From NCBI GenBank assembly GCA_021788515.1, contig JAJYKN010000043.1, positions 1 through 8,178 on the forward strand: a stretch of DNA of 8,178 nucleotides. The letters run 5' to 3'. The notes under the pieces are model-generated. The model was not told the origin of the DNA, searched no databases, and was given only the letters and a program-made list of their open reading frames with translations. Both the position numbers and the translations under genes were made by a program. The stretch is from Nitrospirota bacterium (lineage in GTDB: Bacteria; Nitrospirota; UBA9217). This document shows positions 1-6,778 of this stretch, piece after piece (within the stretch, counting starts at the first letter, position 1; each line of letters opens with the position of its first letter).

Positions 1-363
1 CTTGATGAGCGAGGAGCGGTCCGTCTCGTCGTAAATGACGAAGGTCCGCTTATACCCCAGGCGGTCCGCATGCTGCCGCAGGATCCGGACGCAGGCCGAG
101 TGGAAGGTGCTGATCCAGAGCCGGTTGAGCGGCACATCGATCAGCCGCTCGACCCGTTCCCGCATCTCGCTTGCCGCCTTGTTCGTAAAGGTCACCGCAA
201 GAATGTTGCCGGGATCCACGTTTCGCTCGCGGATCAGGTGCGCGATCCTGCAGGTGATCACCCGCGTTTTCCCGCTGCCCGCGCCTGCCAGGATCAGAAG
301 CGGCCCGTCGCCGTACAGGACGGCTTCGCGCTGAGGCGGATTTAAATTGTCGAGATAATCCAT
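1..363 (-). CDS. uvrD: UvrD/PcrA-family DNA helicase, N-terminal fragment
   Basis: ATP-dependent 3'-5' superfamily 1A helicase, acting in repair or replication-fork processing in the cytoplasm. Only the first 121 codons are present; the gene runs off the left edge of the window. In order: the Q motif NPPQREAV (residues 8-15), Walker A AGAGSGKT (26-33), motif Ia [15 protein letters not shown] (57-71) and motif Ib TFHS (86-89). This order and spacing are typical of UvrD/PcrA/Rep. The ATG at 363 gives the usual short [11 protein letters not shown] start, seen in PcrA-like proteins. No purine-rich ribosome site precedes it; the upstream bases are the pyrimidine-rich complement of AGAAGTC heptamers. 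It lies 79 bases downstream of glmS on the same strand and may be read from the same transcript. UvrD and PcrA cannot be separated from this fragment. The family is certain; the exact ortholog is not. Confidence 0.95.
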   Translation of the reverse strand, partial: MDYLDNLNPPQREAVLYGDGPLLILAGAGSGKTRVITCRIAHLIRERNVDPGNILAVTFTNKAASEMRERVERLIDVPLNRLWISTFHSACVRILRQHADRLGYKRTFVIYDETDRSSLIK

Positions 364-370
364 ACAATTC

Positions 371-431
371 AGAAGTCAGAAGTCAGAAGTCAGACAAAAG
401 CGTGGAATCAAAAGTCTGTCCTCTGTCTTCT
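371..431. repeat. AGAAGTC heptamer tandem repeat forming an imperfect inverted repeat
   Basis: Three perfect tandem copies of AGAAGTC (371-377, 378-384, 385-391) are followed by AGAC. The bases 378-395 are an imperfect inverted repeat of 414-431: 15 of 18 positions match, one of the three differences allows a G-U pair in the minus-strand RNA, and the other two are A-A mismatches. The loop is 18 bases (396-413). The structure fills most of the glmS-uvrD gap. No T-run follows the stem on the minus strand, so it is not a standard rho-independent terminator. It could be a dispersed repeat (REP or short tandem type), an attenuating or mRNA-stabilising hairpin, or a recombination scar. The sequence alone does not decide. 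Confidence 0.6.
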
Positions 432-442
432 GGATGTCTGTT

Positions 443-2272
443 CTACTCCACTGTTACGCTTTTCGCCAGATTCCGCGGCTGGTCAACATCCGCGCCCAGG
501 AGCACTGCAATGTGGTATGCAAGGAGCTGAAGCGGAATGGACATCAGGATCGGCATGAGCAGCTGATTTGTGGCCGGGATGGAGATCGAATGGGTGACCC
601 GCTTTGCGATCTCCGCATCCCCCTCGGTCATGATCGCGATCACGATCCCGCCCCGCGCTTTGACCTCTTCGATATTCGCCAGGATCTTGTCGTACACGCC
701 GTTTTTGCCCGCCAGCACCACCACCGGCATCTTCTCGTCGATGAGCGCAATGGGCCCGTGTTTCATCTCCCCAGCAGGATATCCCTCGGCGTGGATGTAC
801 GATATTTCCTTCAGTTTGAGCGCGCCTTCGAGCGCTATGGGGAAATTCGGGCCCCGCCCGAGGTAGAGGAAGTCGTTCGCCTTGAAATAATGCTTAGCGA
901 TCTGCTCGATATGTTCATTCGCTTCCAGGCAGCGTTCCACGAGCGTGGGGACATGCACCAGGTCAACGAGCCGTTTTTTCACGCTGTCCGTCGAGAGCGC
1001 CCCGCGCAGGCTGCCGAAGAAAAGGCCGAAGAGATAGAGGGCCGTCAACTGGGCGGTAAAAGCCTTGGTCGACGCAACGCCGATCTCGGGGCCGGCATGG
1101 GTGTAGATCACGCCGTCGGCCTCCCGGCTCACGGTCGAGCCTACGACATTGCAGATGGCGATGACCGTGGCGCCGCGCTTCTTTGCCTCGCGCATGGCCG
1201 CCAGGGTGTCCGCGGTCTCCCCGGACTGGGTAATGGCGATGAACAGGTCGTCCTTGCCCACGAGCGGGCTCCGGTACCGGAACTCCGACGCGATATCGAC
1301 TTCCGTCGTGATGGACGCCAGCTCCTCGAACATGTACTTGCCCACAAGCCCGGCGTGCCACGACGTGCCGCAGGCCACGATGAATATTTTTTTGGCGGTC
1401 TTCAGCCGGTCGTAGGCAGGACCGATCTCTTCGAGATGAATAACGCCCGTGTCCTGAGAGAACCTGCCGCGGATGGTGTCCATAATGGCGCGGGGCTGTT
1501 CGTAGATCTCTTTCAGCATGAAGTGGCGATACCCGCCCTTTTCAGCCATGACCGGGTTCCACATGACGCGGGTTACCTCGCGGGTCAGCTCGGTCCCTTT
1601 GAGGTCGGTGATCCGCACTCCTTCAGGGGTGAGGATGGCCATTTCGTCGTCATTCAAGAACAGCACGTCCCGCGTGCGGTGCAGGATAGCGGGGATATCT
1701 GAAGCAAGGAAGAATTCCCCCAGGCCGAGGCCGACCACGAGCGGACTCCCTTTTCGCGCGCCGACCACAACGTCGGGATCCCGTTCGTCGATGACCGCGA
1801 TGGCGTAGGCGCCTTCCAGGTGCTTGGCCGCCTCGCGCACCGCTTCTTCCAGGGCCAGGCCTTTCTGCGCGATGCTGTCGATCAGGTGGGCGATCACTTC
1901 CGTGTCCGTTTCGGACTGGAATACGCGGCCCTGCGCTGCAAGGTCCTTTTTGAGGGCTACATAGTTCTCGATGATGCCGTTATGCACAAGCACAATGCTG
2001 CCTGCGCGGTGCGGATGGGCGTTCTCTTCCGAGGGACGGCCATGGGTGGCCCAGCGGACATGCCCCACCCCGATCTTGCCGGTCAACGTTTCGCTTCTGA
2101 GCAGCGCTTCGAGGTTCTGGAGTTTGCCCACGGCCCTGCGGACTTCGAACTTGCCGTCCTGGAGCACGGCCACGCCCGCCGAGTCATAGCCGCGGTATTC
2201 CAGCTTCTTCAGCCCCTCGATAAGGATCGGGACCGCCGTTTCTTTTCCAATATAGCCGATAATTCCGCACAT
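443..2272 (-). CDS. glmS: Glutamine--fructose-6-phosphate aminotransferase (isomerizing)
   Basis: Makes glucosamine-6-phosphate from fructose-6-phosphate and glutamine, the committed step towards UDP-GlcNAc, peptidoglycan and LPS; cytoplasmic. Length is 609 residues, the same as E. coli GlmS. The N-terminal class II glutaminase domain begins MCGIIGYIG, so Cys2 becomes the N-terminal nucleophile after Met removal; this fixes the start codon. Further motifs: [10 protein letters not shown] (24-33), GHVRWATHG (70-78), NGIIENY (98-104), SETDTE (120-125). Two SIS sugar-isomerase domains follow, with [10 protein letters not shown] (299-308), [10 protein letters not shown] (347-356), ASTKAFTAQ (400-408) and [20 protein letters not shown] (472-491). 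The C-terminal tail [13 protein letters not shown] carries the family's conserved terminal Lys (K604). It follows glmU by 57 bases. The nearest ribosome-site-like GGAG lies 14 bases before the ATG, unusually far. No key residue is missing. Confidence 0.98.
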   Translation of the reverse strand: MCGIIGYIGKETAVPILIEGLKKLEYRGYDSAGVAVLQDGKFEVRRAVGKLQNLEALLRSETLTGKIGVGHVRWATHGRPSEENAHPHRAGSIVLVHNGIIENYVALKKDLAAQGRVFQSETDTEVIAHLIDSIAQKGLALEEAVREAAKHLEGAYAIAVIDERDPDVVVGARKGSPLVVGLGLGEFFLASDIPAILHRTRDVLFLNDDEMAILTPEGVRITDLKGTELTREVTRVMWNPVMAEKGGYRHFMLKEIYEQPRAIMDTIRGRFSQDTGVIHLEEIGPAYDRLKTAKKIFIVACGTSWHAGLVGKYMFEELASITTEVDIASEFRYRSPLVGKDDLFIAITQSGETADTLAAMREAKKRGATVIAICNVVGSTVSREADGVIYTHAGPEIGVASTKAFTAQLTALYLFGLFFGSLRGALSTDSVKKRLVDLVHVPTLVERCLEANEHIEQIAKHYFKANDFLYLGRGPNFPIALEGALKLKEISYIHAEGYPAGEMKHGPIALIDEKMPVVVLAGKNGVYDKILANIEEVKARGGIVIAIMTEGDAEIAKRVTHSISIPATNQLLMPILMSIPLQLLAYHIAVLLGADVDQPRNLAKSVTVE

Positions 2273-2296
2273 AAGTTTTTGCTACGCTCCGTTTCA

Positions 2297-2323
2297 CATT
2301 GAAAATTTCATCAATTTCCAATG
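2297..2323 (-). promoter_or_regulatory. Hairpin in the glmU-glmS gap
   Basis: On the minus strand the arms are 2323-2313 (CATTGGAAATT) and 2307-2297 (AATTTTCAATG), with a 5-base loop. All 11 positions pair in RNA, one of them as G-U. The stem is AT-rich and followed by GTGAAACGG, not a T-run, so it is unlikely to terminate transcription. It lies just after the glmU stop and about 25 bases before the glmS ATG. It could mark an mRNA processing or stability site between the two cistrons. In E. coli the glmUS transcript is cut near this junction, but I see no homologous element, so the role here is a guess. Confidence 0.4.
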
Positions 2324-2329
2324 TTTTTT

Positions 2330-3715
2330 TTAACGCTTCTTCTGCCTCATTTTTCTTCTGCGGCTCGCGAAGCCCTCGCGGATTTCCTGGGGTGCGCGGC
2401 TGATGCCGAGGGCCTCCGCAGGAACATCGCGCGTGATCGTGGCTCCGGCTGCAATGAGCGCTCCGCGCCCTATCGTTACCGGGGCCACCAGTTGGGTATC
2501 GCTGCCCACGAAAACGCCGTCCCCGATCACGGTCTGGAATTTCTGGAAACCGTCGTAGTTGCAGGTAATCACGCCCGCGCCGATATTCACGTCCGCGCCC
2601 ACCGTCGCATCTCCGATATACGCCAGGTGGTTCGCTTTGCTTCCTTTTCCGATCGTGGATTTTTTTATCTCGACAAAGTTTCCGATATGCGCCGCCTCCT
2701 CGATCATTGCTCCCGGCCGGAGGTGCGCAAAGGGCCCGATGATGGCCCGCGAAGCCACGTTGCTCTCCTCGATGACCGAGCAGTCTTTCACCGTAACGTG
2801 GCTCGCGATCACGCTGTCCACGATCCTCGTGCCCGGATAGATGACACAGGCATCGCCGATCTTCGTCCGGCCCTCGATCCTCACGTTCGGATAGAGGACC
2901 ACATCGCGTCCGAGAGATGCCTCGCTCCCGACAAAGATGGTGCCGGGATCGAGCATGGTCACGCCTTCGAGCATCCACCTGCGGTTGGTCCGCTGCCGCA
3001 TAACAGCCTCGGCGCGGCTCAGGTCGTATCGGGAGTTCACCCCCATGACTTCATCTGGATCGCCGCACAGCAAGGCGGCAACAGACCGCTTCTTTTTCCG
3101 CGCAAGCGCTATCATATCCGGCAAATAGTACTCCCCCTGGGCGTTGTTCTTCCCGAGCAAGGCAAGGGACGAAAGCAGAAACTTGGCTTCGAAACAGTAT
3201 ATGCCGGCGTTCACTTCCCGGATTTTTCTCTGTGCCGCGGTAGCGTCCTTTTCCTCCACAACGCGCATGACGCCGGACTTTCCGCGCACCACCCTGCCGT
3301 ACCCGAAGGGGTCCGTCATCGCGGTCGTGAGCAGCGTGACCGCGGCCCGAGATTTTTCGTGGAGCGCCAGGGCCTCCTTGAGCGTATTGGTCGTCAGAAG
3401 CGGCGTATCAGCGCACAAAATCATAACCGGACCATTCGAGGAGGAGATCGCCTCCACGGCCTGCTGCACGGCGTGGCCGGTGCCGAGCTGTTCCGCCTGG
3501 AGCACGATCCTGACCCGGGAATCCGCAATCGTGTTCCTCACCTTGTCCGCCTGATGCCCCAGCACCAGGACAACCTGTTCGGGGTCCACGCCGAAAGCGG
3601 CATTCAGCACGTGCAGGATCAGCGGCTGTCCAGCCAGCGGGTGCAGGGCCTTGGCAATATTCGACTTCATACGGGTGCCGAGGCCCGCAGCAAGAATGAC
3701 GATCGTCGGCTTCAC
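2330..3715 (-). CDS. glmU: Bifunctional GlcNAc-1-phosphate uridyltransferase / GlcN-1-phosphate acetyltransferase
   Basis: Catalyses the last two steps to UDP-GlcNAc: acetylation of glucosamine-1-phosphate by acetyl-CoA, then uridylyl transfer from UTP; a cytoplasmic trimer in this family. Length is 461 residues, normal. The N-terminal Rossmann-like pyrophosphorylase domain has LAAGLGTRMKS (8-18) with K22, QLGTGHAV (76-83), CADTPLL (101-107), YGRVVR (139-144) and GEYYLPD (194-200). The C-terminal left-handed beta-helix (about 255-440) shows hexapeptide repeats and the acetyltransferase residues R333, K351, H363 (in KANHLAYIGDA), Y366 and N386 (NYDG), at the positions I recall for E. coli. The tail is Arg/Lys-rich (SRRRKMRQKKR). 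The start is GTG, directly after the TAA of the DUF502 gene, with GGAGGAGG 8 bases upstream, which supports it strongly. glmS follows downstream. Confidence 0.98.
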   Translation of the reverse strand: MKPTIVILAAGLGTRMKSNIAKALHPLAGQPLILHVLNAAFGVDPEQVVLVLGHQADKVRNTIADSRVRIVLQAEQLGTGHAVQQAVEAISSSNGPVMILCADTPLLTTNTLKEALALHEKSRAAVTLLTTAMTDPFGYGRVVRGKSGVMRVVEEKDATAAQRKIREVNAGIYCFEAKFLLSSLALLGKNNAQGEYYLPDMIALARKKKRSVAALLCGDPDEVMGVNSRYDLSRAEAVMRQRTNRRWMLEGVTMLDPGTIFVGSEASLGRDVVLYPNVRIEGRTKIGDACVIYPGTRIVDSVIASHVTVKDCSVIEESNVASRAIIGPFAHLRPGAMIEEAAHIGNFVEIKKSTIGKGSKANHLAYIGDATVGADVNIGAGVITCNYDGFQKFQTVIGDGVFVGSDTQLVAPVTIGRGALIAAGATITRDVPAEALGISRAPQEIREGFASRRRKMRQKKR

Positions 3716-4342
3716 TTACCGAACCTCCTCCGGATGCTTCAGCTTGTGGGCCTGGAGTTCGCCCATGGGGACCAGTCCCAGCGATATGATGAACTTCATT
3801 CCTTCTTCGACGGTCATATCGATCCTGGCAACCTCTGCCTCGGGCAGGATGAGCAGAAAACCCGCCGTGGGATTCGGCGTGGTGGGAACAAATACGGTCA
3901 CGAACCTGCCGGAAAGGCCGAGGCGATCACCCTCCACCTCACTGGTCACGAACCCCACGCTGTAGCAGCCTTTGCGGGGATACTCGACAAGGCCCACTCC
4001 GCGGAACTGATGTTTCATGGAGAAGGTCTCCATGACCTGTTTTACCGTAAAATAAACGCCCCGTACCAGCGGCACTTTGTGCAGCAGTTCATCGCTGAGC
4101 TTGACGATCCGGCTTCCCAGATAATTCGCGAACAGCACGCCGATGAACAGCACAAAGAGGACGAGCGTGACGATGCCGAGCCCCGGGATCCTGCGTCCCA
4201 GAACATATGCAGGAACACCCGCGAGGATTCCGTCAATCACCCCGAGGAGCGCGGAAAGTACATAGTAGGTAGCCCACACCGGCAGGATGACGAGCAGGCC
4301 GGTAATAAAATATTTTCTCACGAAGTCCCTGATTTTTTTCAC
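3716..4342 (-). CDS. DUF502 family inner-membrane protein
   Basis: Integral membrane protein of the DUF502 family; biochemical function unknown. Numbered from the upstream TTG at 4378 (220 residues), it has two hydrophobic segments at about 24-46 and 67-89, the latter starting at PGLGIVTLVLF. A soluble part follows with the family-typical stretches KVPLVRGVYFTVKQ (101-114) and VFVPTTPNPTAGFLLILPEA (162-181). The start is uncertain: TTG at 4378 and GTG at 4342 lack a ribosome site, while GTG at 4321 has AGGGA 4 bases upstream. I give 4342 because KKIRDFVRKYFITGLL resembles family N-termini; 4321 would begin at RKYFITGLL. The stop abuts glmU with no gap, so the two are probably co-transcribed. 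A link to envelope biogenesis is inference from the neighbours only. Confidence 0.88.
   Translation of the reverse strand: MKKIRDFVRKYFITGLLVILPVWATYYVLSALLGVIDGILAGVPAYVLGRRIPGLGIVTLVLFVLFIGVLFANYLGSRIVKLSDELLHKVPLVRGVYFTVKQVMETFSMKHQFRGVGLVEYPRKGCYSVGFVTSEVEGDRLGLSGRFVTVFVPTTPNPTAGFLLILPEAEVARIDMTVEEGMKFIISLGLVPMGELQAHKLKHPEEVR
3724..3731 (-). promoter_or_regulatory. Strong ribosome binding site for glmU
   Basis: GGAGGAGG on the minus strand lies inside the last codons of the DUF502 gene, 8 bases before the glmU GTG. It decides the GTG start, which leaves no base between the DUF502 stop codon and glmU, and suggests coupled translation of the two genes. Confidence 0.85.
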
Positions 4343-4440
4343 GTTTGTAATATTACTGATTTTACCCTGCTGTTGCAAGCTTTTTTTCAGAAGAGGGCGA
4401 GGCAGGGTGCGCGGCGGAGAACAACGAGATCGTGAAGGAA

Positions 4441-4476
4441 TATAAAAAGGGCCTTCCGGAAATCCGGAAGGCCCTT
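4441..4476 (-). terminator. Rho-independent terminator of the DUF4382 gene
   Basis: A perfect 14-bp inverted repeat, AAGGGCCTTCCGGA (4447-4460) and its complement (4463-4476), is GC-rich. On the minus strand it is followed by TTTTTATA (4448-4441). It begins about 20 bases after the DUF4382 stop codon. The plus-strand exit side (AAGAACA) has no T-run, so it acts for minus-strand transcripts. It separates the lipoprotein gene from the DUF502-glmU operon, which needs its own promoter; I see no convincing one in the roughly 60-100 bases left. Confidence 0.92.
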
Positions 4477-4496
4477 AAGAACATCGACGATGAGGA

Positions 4497-6107
4497 CTAC
4501 GGGAGCGGCAGCATGGTCATGTCCGCCCTATCATTTCCCGTGCGCAGATCGGCAACCTGCGGGATGGCAAATGCGCCGGCGGTAGTAAGCGACGACCAGC
4601 CTACTGCCTCGATTCCGTAGAATGCTCCGTGGAGGGGCAAGGCAACAGAGCCGCCGGGGAGGTTCGTAAACGTGTAGGTGCCGCCACTGACGATCTGTCC
4701 GCCGCCGTTCGAGCCGATATTGATCGCGTTCACAATCATGCCGCCTTGGACCGCAAAGAGCACACCCCGGTTCATCATGCTGTTCATCGTCGAGGTTGCC
4801 ATCGAGATCATACCCGTCACCGTGTTGCCCTGATAGGGCGACGAAACAGTAAGCGAGCCAAAAGAAACCATTGACGCAGAAGACACTGTTTGATAGGCGC
4901 TCCTATCATACAAGACCGCTCCGGCAGCGGCCCGGTATGAGCCGGAGCCGCCGACGGGGGTCATCGGGGTCAGCGTAATCGTTGGGGTCCCGTACGTCCC
5001 CACCTGAAGGACATCATTCGAGAGCGGGAAAGGAGCGGTGAAAGCCCCGGTCAGAGGATTGAAATGCCGGAACCGGATCTCATAGGGATATTCTCCGGAG
5101 CCCGGAAGCGTTTGGTAAAATTGCACCCATGAGCCGGTCGGCGATGCAATGGCGCCTGTCACCGCATAATCGGGAGCTCCGGCCGCCGTCATCGTAATCG
5201 TCCCGAGATCGGTCGCCCCGCTCGCGGGCGTCGAACCCGTTGTAATCGGCACACCCTTGATAATGACCGTCTGATAGCCGAGACCGCGGACCACGACATC
5301 CCAGGTGCCGGTAACGAGGGTTGAGACCGGATAAAGGATAAACGTGCCGTCGGGCTTCGGAACAGTCCACCGCCGCACCATATGATAGGTGTTCGTGCCG
5401 TCGGAAGTCAGGCGTTCGGCCTTGATCACGAAGCGCGGCGTCGTAACCGACCCGCCTGACGCCAGTGCGAGTTTGCCGATAATAGCGCCTGCATGGTCGA
5501 GATCGAAGTACGTAAGCCTGGGTTTCAGCACGTACTCCCCGGTCCTGAAATCAACGATGTCATGGCCCGCGTCGAAGTCGATGGCGAGCCTCAGCGTTCC
5601 TCCCGCCGTCATGGTGAACACGCCGTCCAGCTTGATCCCGTGCAGTGCGTCAGGAACATGCAGAGGAGATGCGGTGCCGCCAATTACGACTTCGTTGTTG
5701 TACTGAAGATTCATGGTCTGCGCAGACGCGGTCAGCGCGTCCTCCGTGCCGGCAAGAATCAACCTGATCTGCTGATAATTTCCAACAGCAAGCGAGACGC
5801 CGCTCCAGAGGGACCGCATGCCGCCGTTCGCCAGCGTGAGCAGATCGACGGTTACGGGAGCAGCAAGAGGCTTTTTGACCCAGCCTGCATCGTTCGGCCC
5901 CGCCGTACTGCTCGTATGGAACCAAATGTCCTTGACCGTGATATACGCATGATCGAAGTCCCCCGGCGCATCGGTTACGAGGACGCTCAAGGTCCCCGCC
6001 GATGTGGCATTGCCGTTGCTGCTGGATGAACTGTTGCTGCCGCACGCCTGCAGAATTGCTACGGCCATGAACACCATGAGAAAAAAAAGATATCTGCGAT
6101 ATTTCAT
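4497..6107 (-). CDS. DUF4382 domain-containing lipoprotein
   Basis: Predicted lipid-anchored protein of unknown function, 536 residues. The N-terminus has KYRR, a hydrophobic stretch (7-19) and lipobox LQAC with Cys22. The next residue is Gly, not Asp, so outer-membrane sorting is likely if Lol rules apply. A Ser/Asn linker (24-33) leads to a DUF4382-like domain (about 38-200), with GTLSVLVTDAPGDFDHAYIT and a repeated pattern of Asp-rich beta strands. Residues 205-310 look like a carboxypeptidase-regulatory-type beta sandwich (GAIIGKLAL ... WDVVVRGLGYQTVIIKGVPI). The remaining 225 residues are Gly/Ser/Thr-rich beta sequence I cannot assign. The start at 6107 is chosen over a TTG 10 codons upstream because AAGGAGGAA sits 6 bases before it and the signal peptide then begins properly. 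It has its own candidate promoter and a strong terminator, so it is probably monocistronic. Ligand or partner unknown. Confidence 0.88.
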   Translation of the reverse strand: MKYRRYLFFLMVFMAVAILQACGSNSSSSSNGNATSAGTLSVLVTDAPGDFDHAYITVKDIWFHTSSTAGPNDAGWVKKPLAAPVTVDLLTLANGGMRSLWSGVSLAVGNYQQIRLILAGTEDALTASAQTMNLQYNNEVVIGGTASPLHVPDALHGIKLDGVFTMTAGGTLRLAIDFDAGHDIVDFRTGEYVLKPRLTYFDLDHAGAIIGKLALASGGSVTTPRFVIKAERLTSDGTNTYHMVRRWTVPKPDGTFILYPVSTLVTGTWDVVVRGLGYQTVIIKGVPITTGSTPASGATDLGTITMTAAGAPDYAVTGAIASPTGSWVQFYQTLPGSGEYPYEIRFRHFNPLTGAFTAPFPLSNDVLQVGTYGTPTITLTPMTPVGGSGSYRAAAGAVLYDRSAYQTVSSASMVSFGSLTVSSPYQGNTVTGMISMATSTMNSMMNRGVLFAVQGGMIVNAINIGSNGGGQIVSGGTYTFTNLPGGSVALPLHGAFYGIEAVGWSSLTTAGAFAIPQVADLRTGNDRADMTMLPLP

Positions 6108-6113
6108 GCTTTG

Positions 6114-6122
6114 TTCCTCCTT
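6114..6122 (-). promoter_or_regulatory. Ribosome binding site of the DUF4382 gene
   Basis: AAGGAGGAA on the minus strand, 6 bases before the ATG at 6107. It fixes this start against the in-frame TTG at 6137. Confidence 0.85.
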
Positions 6123-6172
6123 ACGCCACAATTTCAATTAATTATTGATACCACTATCGAGCCCGCTCTATT

Positions 6173-6201
6173 ATTGTATATTTTGACACGATAGCTGCCG
6201 A
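6173..6201 (-). promoter_or_regulatory. Candidate sigma70-type promoter of the DUF4382 gene
   Basis: On the minus strand, TCGGCA (6201-6196; 4 of 6 to TTGACA) and TACAAT (6178-6173; 5 of 6 to TATAAT) are separated by 17 bases. The start point would be near 6166, giving a leader of about 60 bases. A small palindrome, GAGCGGGCTC (6168-6159), overlaps the predicted start point and could be an operator. Judged by eye only. Confidence 0.4.
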
Positions 6202-6240
6202 AAGGTTAAATGGCAAAAAGCACAACGTCGCCCGGCGAAG

Positions 6241-6274
6241 AAAAAGCATACGCCGACACAAAGGACGGACATGC
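6241..6274 (-). terminator. Weak candidate terminator after the pseudopilin genes
   Basis: On the minus strand, GCATGTCCG (6274-6266) can pair with CGGCGTATGC (6255-6246) using two G-U pairs and one bulged C, with a 10-base loop, followed by TTTTTCTTC. It begins 86 bases after the second pseudopilin stop. The stem is imperfect, so this is a tentative call. The rest of the stretch 6138-6360 shows no gene I can support. Confidence 0.3.
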
Positions 6275-6360
6275 AATCGTCCATTCCCTAGAAAAAACCA
6301 GGGGTTGAGGCCGGGAGGAGCAACGCTATTTGGAACGGAAATGAACAGGAGAGAGATACA

Positions 6361-6771
6361 TTACCACGAATTGTAAGGTGTGCCATCCAGGGCGATCAGC
6401 GGGCTTGCGCTGTGCACGTCGAAAACGCCGCCTTCTTCGCCCTCGGGGGCAACGGTAATCCAGTCAGGTGCGCCGGTAAAGGGGTCTTTGGGGATATCCC
6501 GCAAATAACTCCTGGTCCGCTCCTGCTGGTTCAGCAGGTCCTGAATCTCGGAGGGATACTTGTCATTGTCGGCATAGTACTGATCGATGGCTTCACGCAG
6601 CTGGAACAGATCCTCCCGGAGAACCGCTTCCCGCGCCCGGACGATGGAACTTTTAAGACTCGGTTGCGCAATGGTGAGAAGAATGCCCATGATGGCGAGC
6701 ACGATCATAAGTTCCAGGAGCGTGAACCCCCTTTGCGAGCCTGCCTTATTTTTTATTGTTTCGTCATGCAT
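6361..6771 (-). CDS. GspG-like pseudopilin (second of a tandem pair)
   Basis: Type IV pilin-like protein, predicted to be cleaved by a prepilin peptidase and to join the periplasmic pseudopilus of a type II secretion-like system. It has 136 residues. The 15-residue leader MHDETIKNKAGSQRG is cut before F16; the Glu at +5 (E20) is present, then a hydrophobic helix (FTLLELMIVLAIMGILLTIA). The globular part has YYADNDKYPSEIQDLL and YLRDIPKDPFTG, as in GspG, and ends GGVFDVHSASPLIALDGTPY followed by NSW. The Asp-containing end resembles the GspG calcium-loop region, but binding is not shown. The ATG at 6771 is chosen because the in-frame extension to 6879 overlaps the upstream pseudopilin and has no leader character. 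Only 7 bases separate it from that gene's stop. No clear ribosome site is present, so translational coupling is likely. Confidence 0.9.
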   Translation of the reverse strand: MHDETIKNKAGSQRGFTLLELMIVLAIMGILLTIAQPSLKSSIVRAREAVLREDLFQLREAIDQYYADNDKYPSEIQDLLNQQERTRSYLRDIPKDPFTGAPDWITVAPEGEEGGVFDVHSASPLIALDGTPYNSW

Positions 6772-6778
6772 GCGCTTG

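Noticed and set aside
434..1702. 422-residue open frame on the plus strand
   Set aside because: It is antisense to glmS, has biased composition and shows no domain or plausible ribosome site.
2273..2329. glmS ribozyme/riboswitch
   Set aside because: The gap before glmS is only 57 bases, too short for the ribozyme, and the ribozyme core is not present.
2321..4435. 704-residue open frame on the plus strand
   Set aside because: It lies wholly opposite glmU and DUF502, both certain genes, and its translation is His/Arg/Asp-rich with no recognisable domain. Long antisense frames are common in GC-rich coding DNA.
6108..6137. TTG start giving a 10-residue extension of the DUF4382 protein
   Set aside because: The strong AAGGAGGAA precedes the ATG at 6107, and the extension would sit before an otherwise complete signal peptide.
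6189..6260. Riboswitch-like GCTGCCGAAAGG sequence on the plus strand
   Set aside because: The GAAA-loop fragment recalls a GEMM (c-di-GMP) core, but the other conserved blocks are absent and no plus-strand gene follows.
6284..6304. Hairpin CCCTGG-TTTTTT-CTAGGG on the minus strand as terminator of the pseudopilin genes
   Set aside because: The T-run is in the loop rather than after the stem, the stem is only 6 bp with one G-T pair, and GAATGG follows it.
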